Shown: positions 10,430-20,402 of the stretch, piece by piece
How the letters are laid out: the number at the start of each line of letters is the position of its first letter
Position numbering within the stretch: the stretch's first letter is position 1
DNA from: Brienomyrus brachyistius
Lineage: Eukaryota > Chordata > Actinopteri > Osteoglossiformes > Mormyridae
DNA length: 64,000 nucleotides
Assembly (NCBI RefSeq): GCF_023856365.1
Contig: NW_026042696.1
Location: 1 to 64,000, forward strand
Reading direction: 5' to 3'
Program-made: the position numbers and the translations under genes
Notes under the pieces: generated by a model
Database searches by the model: none
What the model was told of the DNA's origin: nothing
What the model saw: only the letters and a program-made list of their open reading frames with translations

Positions 10430-11790
10430 CCTCAGGGTTGTCACACATGTTTTTCTGAGGTGTACACTGCTGGTTGCTTGAGCCCCTGGATGAGACACTG
10501 GTCAGTGCCCTGCAGAATCGCTGTGGGCAGTGTGAGGACTTCTGCCCTCTCAGTTAAACAATAGGTGCAGGGACTGAGTCAAATGAGTCTCTCTGCATCC
10601 TGCTTAATGATATCAAGGGGTTGTGTAGGCGTGTCTGTGCTCACATGGCTCTATCAGTACAGAGTGAACTGGCCAGGGATCAGTTTATCTAGACACTTAA
10701 CCCCAGATAGCTCACATTCAGACACAGCCAACCCCTCTGCGTCCCTAGACGAGGCCCTGGAACTGGCTTTGGAGAGAGAAATTGTGGGCAGCAAGGTGGC
10801 GGGGAACGAGGCGGGAGAAATCAACCAAGCTGTAAACGCCAAAGGGCTTGGAGGACCCAGGCCCTCAGGTTTACTTCCTGGAGGCAGACTGCCTGTAGGC
10901 TGACAGGCAGCAGCACCCCCCCCCCCACCCCTCAATCCTCAGACAGTGTCCCAAGTTCACCGCCACCCAGGGTTCCGCCAAGGGCACGCATAGTCGGGAA
11001 GATGTGGGCCAACAAGGTTAATTTCCGGAACTTCCTTGTTGACACCGGGGAGGTGGCCCTGCTGCCACCTGCTGCAGAGGTGGTGACTACGGATTGGACT
11101 CACAGAGGCAACTTCTGTCACATACCCACCATAGTGATGTGAGTCGCATGTACTGCCCTAGTCCATACAGGTTCCACTGCAACCCTGGTGAGACCAGACA
11201 CTGTCTAGAACTGACATTGGTGCAGGTGAGAACAATGACTGGTGACCTGGCCCCTTTAAGAGGGACGGGGTTGTTCCCTTTTGACATGGGGGGTTTAGTT
11301 GTGAATAGTAACTATGTGGATGGCTGACATGCTCGATCCCTCCATCCTGGGCCTGAATTTCCCCCGGAGCACGGCATGTGTGCTGGACTTTGGGCACAAC
11401 ATGCTGAGATTCCCTGCGGTCCATGTGTACAGTGGGGCCGCTGGCCCCGCAGCCTCTGCAGCTGACTGCCCACCCCTTACTGCCACTGGGCCTGTACCTC
11501 CACATCAGCTAGAGATCCCTTCCTCTGCTACAGTCACATGGGCCCCTGAGCCCACATGTGTCCCCTCCAGTGTAGCGCTGCAGCCTCACTCACTTCACTG
11601 GAGTCTAACGGGGTTTATCAGAGCGACTTACCTGAAGCTGCCATTGGAGGAGCCCATGATGACCACACGGTTGCCCTTGTGCCACTGCAATCCCACTGCC
11701 CTGGTCCTCTACCTCACACCATTGATCCCCTGCCCCACCCATACGGTTGTGTGCCTCTTCAGGTTTGCAGCCTCCTCCTGCACTGAGCGG
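10430..11790 (+). mobile_element. Ty3/Gypsy retrotransposon remnant: gag C-terminus and aspartic protease, unit A
   Basis: In several plus frames the trace reads VQSELARDQFI with stops, then DEALELALEREIVGS, both characteristic of fish Gypsy gag C-termini. Downstream comes VNFRNFLVDTGEVALLPP, the retropepsin active-site DTG (the usual A after DTG is missing), and near 11315-11400 MLDPSILGLNFPRSTACVLD, the second protease signature with ILG. Gag would assemble the particle and the protease would process the polyprotein. Frameshifts and stops throughout make it inactive. No LTR, RT or integrase is found next to it. Confidence 0.75.
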
Positions 11791-12544
11791 CCATTTCAGA
11801 AGTTTAATTATTTAATTATACAGTAATACACACATTTCCAACCATTAAAAACATTATCCAGACTTAAAGTCACTTGAATAAAAATATTTAAAAACTTGTT
11901 AGCATTTCAATATAGTATCTGGTTGGACTGTGTACTTCCTCTTTGTTTACATGGTTAACATAACACTCACAGCACAAAGTATGCTGTCCTCAGCATTCGT
12001 ATCTCCGCAACATTCCAAAGATCCATCATAGGCCTTTAGTCTAAAAACAAGCTAAAATGGTCACTGAGAACCTTTGCGTCCATTGATTTCCATCAGCTGT
12101 GTTTGGAAAGTTCGAAAGAATTTCTGAGGCTACTGAACAGAGCCAGGGTTGCCAGCTCTCACCCATCTGGTGTGACACTCACACCTTCAGACTCTCACGC
12201 TCACGCAAGAAATCTTATTAAATCTTAGGGCAAATCTATATTATTTCATTATAAACCTAAAATTCGCTATATCAAATGCACTGGGGTACTTTGAAAACCC
12301 TGCAAACTATTTACAAGGTAATAAAACTGTTACGTACATGTAAATCTGTGTGCATACTTGTTTCAAACTGAAAATCTTATGCCAGCCAGCTAAACAAATT
12401 AGACAACCCTGCTACAGGGCTCTCTGTTCAGTTTTCGCTGAATGCTAAGGCTTCCCAGGCAAGCTACTGACCCTCCAAATTTCACAGACCTCTCGGCCAC
12501 CCAGTAATCTGTAACTTTAGTGCTGAAAGCCTGACAGTGAGTGT
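11791..12544. other. Non-coding stretch, unit A
   Basis: AT-rich sequence with no supported gene. Near 12145-12250 a block containing GGTTGCCAGCTCTCAC and short CTCACGCTCACGC repeats resembles a dispersed fish repeat, but I cannot name it. Confidence 0.4.
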
Positions 12545-13082
12545 ATCATGTGAGGCAGCTGTGGAAATACAGACTCTCGTCTGTGCCACAAAAAACCTTC
12601 TACAGCGGCAATGTGGGATCTGTGCTCTCCGGGAGCATAACTGCTCGGTACGGCAGCTCCAGCTCTGAGGGCCGCCGAGTCCCGCTGAGGGTGATACGAT
12701 GCGCCCAGAGAATCACCAGGACAGAACTGCCGCCCTGCATAAGTCCCCGGGGCCTTATGGCCGGGACTGAGAGGCCGAGGAGAAGCTTCTACCCCCGGCC
12801 AGTAGGATCATTAACATCACAGATTAAAAGCTAAAATATGCTATAACTACAATCTGTACTTTAAACATTTCTACATATTTTTTATACATTTTCATCTTTA
12901 CTTTTTATATACCTTTTATTGTTATATTTTCTTATTATCTTTCTGTAGTTTCAGTTAATTCACGTTGTTTAATTTTGATGTCCTTTTACTAGTGTGTTTA
13001 TTACACCGACTGGAGTAACGACAATTTCATTTCGCTGCCAGTGTACCACTACATTTGTACGACAAATAAAAATCTTGAATTT
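12545..13082 (+). mobile_element. LINE 3' end fragment (RT C-terminus plus 3' UTR), unit A
   Basis: The open stretch 12541-12834 reads FYSGNVGSVLSGSITARYG, then VIRCAQRITRTELP and SPRGLMAGTERPRRS, matching the fish LINE pattern FYRGTIESVLS-CITVWYG, AQRIIGTELPS. It is followed by an AT-rich 3' region ending GACAAATAAAAATCTTGAAT near 13080, a usual LINE terminus. The same family is seen in reverse at 19637-19910. Confidence 0.65.
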
Positions 13083-13098
13083 ATTGTGTTACCCCCAT

Positions 13099-14513
13099 CA
13101 CATTATTTAATGTGTTCCTCATGAATTTCATTGTTTTCCTCAAAATAAACACGTATTCCAATTTTGGTTCTTGCAACACATTTCCAAAAAAGTTGGGACA
13201 GGAGCGATTTAGGGCCAGTAGTGAGGTAAATTGGTTAAATAATGATGTGATTTGAAACAAGTGATGTCAACAGGTGATTGTAATTATGATTTGGTACAAA
13301 AGCAGCACAAATACGTGAGAAAATTATTGAAATGTTTAAAAACAATGTTCCTCAAAGAACGACAGGAAGAGATTTGGATATTTCACCTTCATCAGTGCAT
13401 ACCATAATTAAAAGATTGAAGGAATCTGAAGCAATTTCAGTGCGTAAAGGACAAGGAAGCAAGCCTAAGTTGAACTACCGTGATCTCCGATCCCTCAGCA
13501 TCCCACTGCATCAAGAATCGTCATTCATCTATAAGCGATATGACCACATATGACTACTTTGGCAAACCTTTGTCAAGTACCACAATACGTAGTTACATCC
13601 ACAAATGCCAGTTAAAACTGTACTGTGCCAAAAGCAAGCCCCATCTTAACAGTGTCCAGAAGCGCCGTCGGCTTCTCTGGGCTCAGAACGCATCTGAGTT
13701 GGACCATCACACAGTGAAAACGTGTACTGTGGTCAGATGAATCAGTATTTCAGGTATTTTTTGTGAGAAATGGATGCCGTGTGCTCCAGACCAAAGAAGA
13801 AAAGGATCACCCAGACTGTTACCAGCAATAAGTCCAAAAGCCAGGGTCTGTCATGGTATGGGGTTGTGTCAGTGCCCTTGGCAAAGGTAACTTGCAGTTC
13901 TGTGATGGCACCATTAATGCTGAAAAGTACATAGAGATTTTGGAGCACAATATGTTACCTTCAAGAAGACATTTTTTCCAGGGACGCCCATGCATTTTTC
14001 AACAAACAATGCGAAACCACATTCTGCACACATTACAAAGTCCTGGCTGTGGAGGAAGAGGGTATGGGTACTTGACTGCCTGCAGTCCCGACCTGTCTCC
14101 AATAGAGAATGTGTGGTTCATTTTGAAGCGCAATATGTGACAACGAAGACCCCGTACTGTTGTCCGCTTTAAGACTTGTTTGCAGGAAGAATGGGACAAA
14201 ATTACACCTGAAACACTACATCACTTGGTGTCTTCAGTCCCTAAATGTCTTTTAAGTGTTGTGAAAAGGAATGGCGACATTACAAAGTACTAAATGCTTT
14301 ACTGTCCCAACTTTTTTTGAAATGTGTTCTAAGAACCAAAATTGGAATACGTGTTTGAAAAAGAACAATGAAATTCACGAGGAACACATTAAATAATGTG
14401 CTGTTGTATTGTTTTCAATGTAATACAGGTCAAAGATAATTTAACAAAGTGCTGTTTTCAGTTTGATTTTCATTTTACATACCATCCCAACTTTTTCTGA
14501 TTTGGGGTTGTAA
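13099..14513 (+). mobile_element. Tc1/mariner DNA transposon relic, unit A
   Basis: Inverted repeats of ~100 bp face each other at 13099-13201 and 14302-14400; both contain CACGTATTCCAATTTTGG and AAAGTTGGGACAG. The right side continues ~113 bp to CTGATTTGGGGTTGTA, the usual outer end of fish Tc1-like elements, while the corresponding left outer part is missing. Between them lies a broken transposase. The element cannot move by itself. Confidence 0.85.
13332..14293 (+). pseudogene. Tc1-like transposase, inactive, unit A
   Basis: The N-terminus reads VPQRTTGRDLDISPSSVHT and IIKRLKESEAISVRKGQG, a paired-type helix-turn-helix. After frameshifts come KRRRLLWAQNASEL, SVMVWGCVSALGKGNL and, near 14085-14140, CSPDLSPIENVWFILKRNM, the conserved region with the third catalytic acid. 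The usual QDNARPH motif is altered to QQTMRNH. A stop follows RNM and the end is read through as LLSVVKRNGDITKY. Unit B has the same lesions. Confidence 0.85.
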
Positions 14514-15733
14514 AATGTGAACACAAAAGCTTTTTTTGTGTGAACATTATAAAACAGATTAATTCGTATTAAACAATTTCAAAGACATAGACATCTAATA
14601 TGTGTGTGTCTGTGAGAGAGAGCATTTCAATTAATGCCTATAGTTCAATATTTGTTATATGTGCTGAATTTCATGGTCATCATTTTGGAAAAAAAGCTAC
14701 CTAAACCATACGGGACTTAGAAATGGGTTAAAACTGACAGGACGATACCAGATATCAAATTGTATGGTTAGGATGAATGTACTGTTAATCATCAGCACCA
14801 TTGGAGGAGTCATGCATGGTGAGGCAGGGGGATATCTGTACATTAATGGGCGATGCATTACTGGGGATCTTTGGCGCCACCTTTTGACCAGTTACAGTCG
14901 TCATCAACATTAAAAAAACATTTCCATTTCCACTGCGTGAAAAAACAAATTGCACCCTATTTATAGAGTGGGAGACTACTTTTTGCAAGGATTTATATCT
15001 CCTGAAATTGCTTCTTCACAGATAAGCACCAGAATGTTCTTTTCCCAGATGGTAGTAGGGACAAAATCTCCTACCACTGATAATTCTGACCATACACAAA
15101 TTTTTATTTTTCTGCGTCTTGCGATTTTATCGTATCAAAAATAACCAGTAAATCCTATTATTATCCTGCTACCCCCACTCTACCAAAACTCATGAAATGA
15201 TATGATACATTTGGAGGAGGAAGATTTCTAATTGATCCTTTATACCCACCAACCAGACCAGTATAAGAAGCTGTATGATGTAAAGCCTCTTTAAATGGGT
15301 ACAGACTACTTCCGTTTATTGTAATAAGTATCTCATAAATTTGACTTTACACTTTTGCATGGTATTGATAGATTTTGAAAGTTAATTACTTAACACAATT
15401 CTTATTAAAATTGTTCATTATACAACCTGAATGTCTCAAGGTAGCACATTAGTACAAAAGACGCTGTATGATGTATTATTGTAGCAGTCAGATGTTATTT
15501 TAACCAATGTACAGGTTTACCTTTAATTTAATTCTACAAACATAATCAAAATCACTTGTGAAAAAGACATTTAGTCATTTACTAAGGCAGATACAACCTG
15601 TGGAAGCACAGCTAAAAGCATACCATCACCCATTATAGAGTGACCCATTGTCTTTGTAACTGAGTAATCACAACTAAGTGCAATTTACTATAATGAAACT
15701 GTACACAGAAACTGTAAAGGCAAAGGTAATTTA
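14514..15733. other. Non-coding stretch, unit A
   Basis: No gene, RNA or complete mobile element is supported. A 30-bp piece at 14530-14560 (TTTTTTTGTGTGAACATTATAAAACAGATT) is found inverted at 22808-22838. One ATGAT step is present here and absent from B near 15200. Confidence 0.4.
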
Positions 15734-15898
15734 TTATGATGAAATGCTTCCAAAATGCCCAGTGTGCTTCAGCGTTTCTCCTTTTCTCCAGTCGTCGACA
15801 GGTCCTGTGTTTATTAGGTGATCTGTGATGTAGGAGATCCTGAGAATGACTGCTGCTCCAAGGATGATTGGCAGGTGGCTTTTCCCAGGAACAGCGGG
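15734..15898 (-). CDS. Terminal coding exon of an unidentified membrane protein gene, unit A
   Basis: Minus strand: pyrimidine-rich acceptor CCTTTACATCTCCAG, then 54 codons and TAA, phase 0. The peptide begins PAVPGKSHL, has a hydrophobic segment IILGAAVILRISYI that could span a membrane, continues DHLINTGPVDDWRKGE and ends LKHTGHFGSISS. An AATAAA overlaps the stop region (TTTATT at 15730-15735 on +). Unit B carries the same exon. The composition looks like a true exon rather than a chance frame, but I do not recognise the protein. The first-exon candidate at 17266-17610 lies upstream on the same strand; linking them is inference, and the phases of its possible donors do not settle it. Confidence 0.45.
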   Translation of the reverse strand, partial: PAVPGKSHLPIILGAAVILRISYITDHLINTGPVDDWRKGETLKHTGHFGSISS

Positions 15899-17110
15899 CT
15901 GGAGATGTAAAGGTGGGATGGAGAAAATAAAGTGTAGGGGAATACAGAGTACAAACAACCATAAGAAACACACGGCCCATGGCCATATGTCCACAAGACA
16001 ACCACCCGCCCAACCCGAGAGGGAGCCCACGAGGGACTAAGGGGGGCCCAACCCCTGTAAAAGGAGGTCCGCATAGGGGGGACAGACAGCGAGCCCCCCA
16101 GTCCCTCCCGCAAGCCCTCCACCGAGGGAAGCGGGTCCAGGGCCAAAGGGCCCCATCAACCGGGAACACTCCCCTGGCGGACGGTCCCCCCAGTCCGCTC
16201 CCCGGCAGGACGGATCACCGCCCACTGTAGCGACCCGGCACGTCCCCCCCCTCCCCGACACTGCAGGATGATCTAAGGGAGACCCATACAAACAAAGTGC
16301 ACCCCCCCCCCCCCCACCACCCAGGAGCGGACCTGCGTCAACTGGGGAGCGGCAGACCCCCCGCCCAGCCCAGACCGAACCCTACAATTCGCCTAGAAGG
16401 GCTCAGAGCATCCCTAGATACCCCGGACCGCCTGCCAGGGCCCCACCACGGCGCAGCAGAGCCAAGGACCACCCAGCCCGCAGCCCACAAGAGGAGACGG
16501 CCCACACCGGCCAGGGCCATCTTCTACCTGCTGGGCCACCCCACACGCGCAGGGCCAGAGACAGAGAGTTAGGGGGGACCCCTCAGCCCCCACTGATTCC
16601 CCGTCCCATGTTAATGTGAAGTGTGCATGTACAAGTGTGAGAGAGTTGTGTGTTTATGTCTACAATGCATTAAAATTAGTGGGTGCAGATCGAGTATGAG
16701 GGCCCCACCACTGGCAGATGGCAGAGTCCCCCATCCCCCTCCCTGCACCCCAAGGCCCTAATGTAGCATGGACTGTGTATATAACTAAAGTGCAAAAAGC
16801 AGGTGAACAGTCGAGGCACGGGCACCCCACCGCTGGCAGACGGCAGAACCCCACCTGCCTATACCCACCTCCTCAGCCCTAGTGTCATGTGGTGTCTAAT
16901 GTGCAAGTAAAACCTCCCCACTGCCCCTCAAAGCTCTAGTGTTGTATGAAATGTGATGTCCGGCCCAGGGGAGCAATAAGGGCGTGCAGGAGTGGGCCCC
17001 CCCCGGCACCGGGGCCAGATCCCCGACTGGCCCCGATTAGTCCTCATCCCCGACCCCACACAACCGGCAGGGGCGGCCAACCGAGGGGGTTCAGGGGCGC
17101 CACATTAACA
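15899..17110. repeat. GC-rich segment with imperfect ~120-bp repeats, unit A
   Basis: After 16000 the sequence becomes very rich in G and C, in sharp contrast to its neighbours, with a C run at 16302-16315 that differs in length between units. From ~16700 to 16980 similar blocks recur: CCACCACTGGCAGATGGCAGAG at 16706 and CCACCGCTGGCAGACGGCAGAA at 16828, each followed by a CCCTARTGT block. Long frames here follow from the base composition and are not believable genes. It may be part of an unrecognised retroelement or an intron of the neighbouring minus-strand gene. Confidence 0.55.
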
Positions 17111-17265
17111 ATTGTTAATAAACATTCCACTATACATCTCAAAATTTAGCACACTTAATTCATTATCTTTGATACTGTTTCAAACATTTAATGTTCCCCA
17201 AACAGCAGCAGAAGAACCACAGCTTCATCTTCCTTGTATTTTGGCTCTTCTCTGTGTCAAGAGCT

Positions 17266-17610
17266 CTACAAGCTCAACTTTAATATTAATTTTCCACCAC
17301 TTCTACATCTTCTATCTATACCAGACCCACATCTATCTCTACACCGCCAGTTTCCTCTCTGAAGAGTCTCAGAAACAATGCCAGCATTGCCTATCACTCT
17401 CACACCCTCCCCTCCCTTACACCAGTCCGTCACACCTCCCAGTCCCCCCATAACCTCCCCAGCCTGGACAGTGGGGGGTGTCGCTGGTGAGCACTCCTCC
17501 AAACCTTTCCTCTCTCCCCAGTCGATCACCTCGTCCCACAGGTCCCAGGCTCCCCAGTGCTGGTCGTTGGTCCAGGAAACAGCTTTCGGAATTTTCATTC
17601 TGGTTAACAT
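17266..17610 (-). CDS. Possible first coding exon of an unidentified gene, unit A
   Basis: A minus-strand frame opens at ATG 17610, with a second ATG four codons on: MLTRMKIPKAVSWTNDQ followed by HWGAWDLWDEVIDWGE. The tryptophan-rich start is unlike random sequence, while the later part (glycine-rich) may be intronic; donors such as GAAAG|GTTTGG or GGGAG|GTGTGA would end the exon early. Two RFX X-box-like motifs lie 239 bp and ~690 bp upstream, which would suit a ciliary gene. The product is not recognised. The frame is identical in unit B. Confidence 0.4.
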   Translation of the reverse strand: MLTRMKIPKAVSWTNDQHWGAWDLWDEVIDWGERKGLEECSPATPPTVQAGEVMGGLGGVTDWCKGGEGVRVIGNAGIVSETLQRGNWRCRDRCGSGIDRRCRSGGKLILKLSL

Positions 17611-17848
17611 AATTAACTAGCCGTCTGTGATACTCTCAAAGCCAAACTAGACACTGTGTATTTTCAACGTACTCCAGACATTTGCTAAATGCTATTCACC
17701 AAGAATGCCTATGGAAAGGGATGGAGCCTTCATTGGCTGCTCGTGGCATCGAGGCTACTCCGATAGAAGCGGCCAAATTGCTAAAACTGTTTCACAACCT
17801 ATACAGTAACGCTGGCGAAATCAGGACGCTGCTTCGGTACGTTATAAC

Positions 17849-17862
17849 ATCGCCATGGTAAT
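17849..17862. promoter_or_regulatory. X-box-like RFX motif (proximal), unit A
   Basis: ATCGCCATGGTAAT keeps the core of the RFX site GTTGCCATGGTAAC with changes at the ends. It lies 239 bp upstream of the ATG at 17610 on the minus strand, a usual distance for X-boxes of ciliary genes. Confidence 0.4.
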
Positions 17863-18299
17863 GAACCCAGCAAACGGTTAATCTTACTTCAACAACATGG
17901 GACATTTAAAAAGTAAACGTATAGGGGCTCTTTTCAGAATAACATCTTCAGATGAAACGCATTACGACAGACCGGATGAGTAAAACCAATCATATCAACC
18001 ATAAGGCTTGTTGTTTTTAAGTTTAACACAATTATTTTCTCTTACAATTTAAATATAAACAATCACATTACGAAAAATGGCCACAGCATCTACAGTTTAA
18101 GCTACTAATTTTAAATATATTTCAATTATATTTTGCGGCAATATTTGCATGAACTATATCACGACATACAATGAAATATATAATTAACTATGCTAACAAA
18201 ACATAATCTGAAGAAATAGCAAGAAACATAGGAAGAGATGCTTCTCACCGCTGCGCCATCGCTCTGTCAGAAAGTTTATGTTCAAACTGCACTGATTTT

Positions 18300-18313
18300 G
18301 TTTCTATGGAAAC
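18300..18313. promoter_or_regulatory. X-box-like RFX motif (distal) with nearby CCAAT boxes, unit A
   Basis: GTTTCTATGGAAAC is a palindromic match to the RFX X-box. ATTGG at ~18329, GCCATTTT (YY1-like) at 18359 and CCAATCA at ~18420 surround it. Such a cluster is typical of a housekeeping or ciliary promoter. Confidence 0.45.
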
Positions 18314-18399
18314 CAGCGAAATTTTTCATTGGTCGAAAGGATGAAGATATGTACTGACGCCATTTTCAACGAATGAAAACGAGAATTAATTGTCAGGGC

Positions 18400-19074
18400 G
18401 GGACGAATTTGAAGGTGAACCAATCAATAGTAGTATGTTTAGCTCGTGCTTGTTTTGGCTGAGCGTGATTGGATTTGTTGATCTAACCGCCTTCAAGCCC
18501 GTAAACCATGTATCTACTTGTCAATGGGAAACCACGCAGTTCTGTCTATTAATACTGACTGTAATTTTTTTATGACATTATGTCTTTGCTATGCAGTATT
18601 ACGGTAATGCGTAATACCGCGATGTTTGGGGTGCCCCGCTGTTTTTTTTCCACAGCTGGTGAACGCAATTAGCATTTTAGCCACGTTGGTAGGTACGCTT
18701 TTGAGAAAGAACACTATAGTTCTTGTTATTCACATTCTGTGTCCTGGTGTTTTTAATTTCTCATAATGTGAACAAAGATATGTCATATACAAGTTTTTTG
18801 AGAGACTAAATTTTGGTTTGATTTATAATTTATTTAATGGTAAATAAAGTTCTTATATAGCTATTTTAGAATTAGTGCAGTCTTTCGTTTAGAATTAGCG
18901 CAATATTCTTAAAAACTGCATGTTCAAACCAAACGCCATGCCATAATAACTGCTTTACAGATATTTCATTCAGGAATCTATGGAGGGTATACTGTAGGTA
19001 GGCCTGTTTGTGTGTGTGTGTGCGCGCGTTTGGGTGGGTGGTTATGTACATAGTGCTATAAAAACATGTTATTT
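18400..19074. other. Non-coding stretch, unit A
   Basis: No supported gene. Contains a short TG/CG run near 19010-19028 and a duplicated AGAATTAG block near 18870-18900. Confidence 0.4.
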
Positions 19075-19615
19075 TGACTTTGTAGGGACATGTTTTCGGT
19101 CCCGAAAGTAAGATACTGAATTTTATTAAATTCTGTGAATGCAGTCAAATGAATAATTCAAAAAGTCTTGCATTTTGTTTGGTTGCTTACTGTTACTGCT
19201 TGGTAACTACTGCAATGTTTAAGGTTGCCATAGTTAGGATTGGGGTTACGCCCATACAAATGAATGGAGAATCTCCACAAAGATTCAAATACCTAATCTC
19301 TGTGTGTGTGTGTGTGTGTGTGTGTGGAGTAGGTGTATATTACATTGTGGGGACCAAATGTCCCCCACAATGTGACAAAAACCCCGTTATTTTGATGTTT
19401 TGGGGGGCATTTTCAGGTACTCACAAAGATCTGTAAATACAGTCAAAAAACTAAAAATGCCAAAAGTCTTGTATTTGGTTTGGTTACATATGGTTAAGGT
19501 TAGGGGTTGGTAGGGGTTAAAGTTGTCATGTTGGGATTACAGTTTTCCCCATAGAAATGAATGGAGAGTCCCCACGAAGATATAATTACATAGCTGTGTG
19601 TGTGTGTGTGTTGTG
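19075..19615 (+). repeat. Duplicated fish GGGGAC/ATGAATGGAGA repeat with TG microsatellites, unit A
   Basis: Two diverged direct copies, about 19083-19330 and 19348-19612, each contain a GTGGGGACC-like start, a GTTAAGGTTAGGG-like middle, CCCATAsAAATGAATGGAGA and a TG run (19301-19326 and ~19596-19610). This is a common dispersed pattern in fish genomes. Confidence 0.6.
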
Positions 19616-19636
19616 TGTGGTATCAGATCAGTCCCT

Positions 19637-19910
19637 GAGAGTTCAGTAGTCAGGCGCCATGTTTCTGAGTCTGGTTGTGGAGGCCTGAATGCTTTTCCAG
19701 ATGCCAGAGTGAAAAGATTATGTGAGGGGTGGGTGCGGTCATCCACAATGTTGGTGGCTTTGCGGATGGAGCGTGTGATGTGAATGTCCATGATGGAGGG
19801 GAGAGAGACTCTAATAATCTTCTCAGCTATCCTCACTATCCGCTGGTCTTATGATCTGAGGCGAGGCAGTTCCCAATTCAGACCGTGATGCAGCTGCTCA
19901 GGATGCTCTT
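19637..19910 (-). mobile_element. LINE RT C-terminal fragment with a 151-bp deletion, unit A
   Basis: Minus strand reads AEKIIRVSLPSIMDIHITRS, then KATNIVDDRTHPSHNLFTLA, a conserved C-terminal pattern of fish LINEs (AQKIIGTPLPSIxDIY, THPSHxLFxLLPSG). Compared with unit B the segment that encodes KKAQQHLYFQRKLRKVHLP is missing, joined at CAGGATGCTC/TTGTCTAAGG. Confidence 0.65.
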
Positions 19911-20251
19911 GTCTAAGGAATCAAAAATGTGGTTCCATGGGGTTCCAGACAGTGACCTTTTTTGGAGACAGTGAGACTAAATTTTATACCTAGGTGCACC
20001 AGTTATGACATTGGTCAGGTAGGCTGTGGTCTGTTAGTTGGTGACAAGTGGCTGGTGATCCATGCAACCCAAGCAGAAGTGAGCAGAACTTGTATCAGCC
20101 AAATAGACAGGAGAAAGCGGATTTTTCATTGGACTTCAGGACTCCTGAGTAACAGATAAAGACAGAGAAACAGCAAAGTTATGGAGAATCAGGAAGTAAG
20201 TGCCAGTCTGCGCAGATCTGAGGTCAGTGAGACACACATAAGGCTCCTCTG

Positions 20252-20283
20252 ATGCTCCTCTTCATCCGCTGATGGGCCTCCAG
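20252..20283 (+). pseudogene. Broken leader (signal peptide) exon of an immune receptor, plus strand, unit A
   Basis: ATGCTCCTCTTCATCC continues GCTGATGGGCCTCCAG and a donor GTGAGAATC. It is an inverted copy of the intact minus-strand leader at 21503-21542, with ~100 bp of shared flank (20196-20292 against 21491-21603), but 8 bp of the hydrophobic core are missing, so the frame runs into TGA at once. Confidence 0.75.
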
Positions 20284-20317
20284 GTGAGAATCACAAATCA
20301 AACATAATAACAACTGA

Positions 20318-20402
20318 CACAAAGGCCTGAGGTCAGACCCTCTGTATGCAGCACACAGTGTGTCTGCAGTCTCACCCTCACATCGTGTATGATGACATTT
20401 CT
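20318..20402 (+). repeat. 85-bp dispersed segment, copy 2 of 3, unit A
   Basis: GCCTGAGGTCAGACCCTCTGTATG and TCTCACCCTCACATC appear here forward and inverted at 10252-10336 and 21997-22083. The three copies sit near leader exons or alone; possibly a receptor-gene 5' region. Confidence 0.6.

Noticed and set aside
11158..11505. Minus-strand frames of 60-115 codons over the Gypsy remnant
   Set aside because: They are antisense to recognisable gag-protease traces.
15633..16169. 178-codon minus frame crossing the GC-rich block
   Set aside because: The part above 15898 runs through the splice acceptor into low-complexity GC-rich sequence; only the part after the acceptor looks like an exon, and in another frame.
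19301..19326. TG run as Z-DNA regulator
   Set aside because: A common fish microsatellite inside a dispersed repeat; no further evidence of function.
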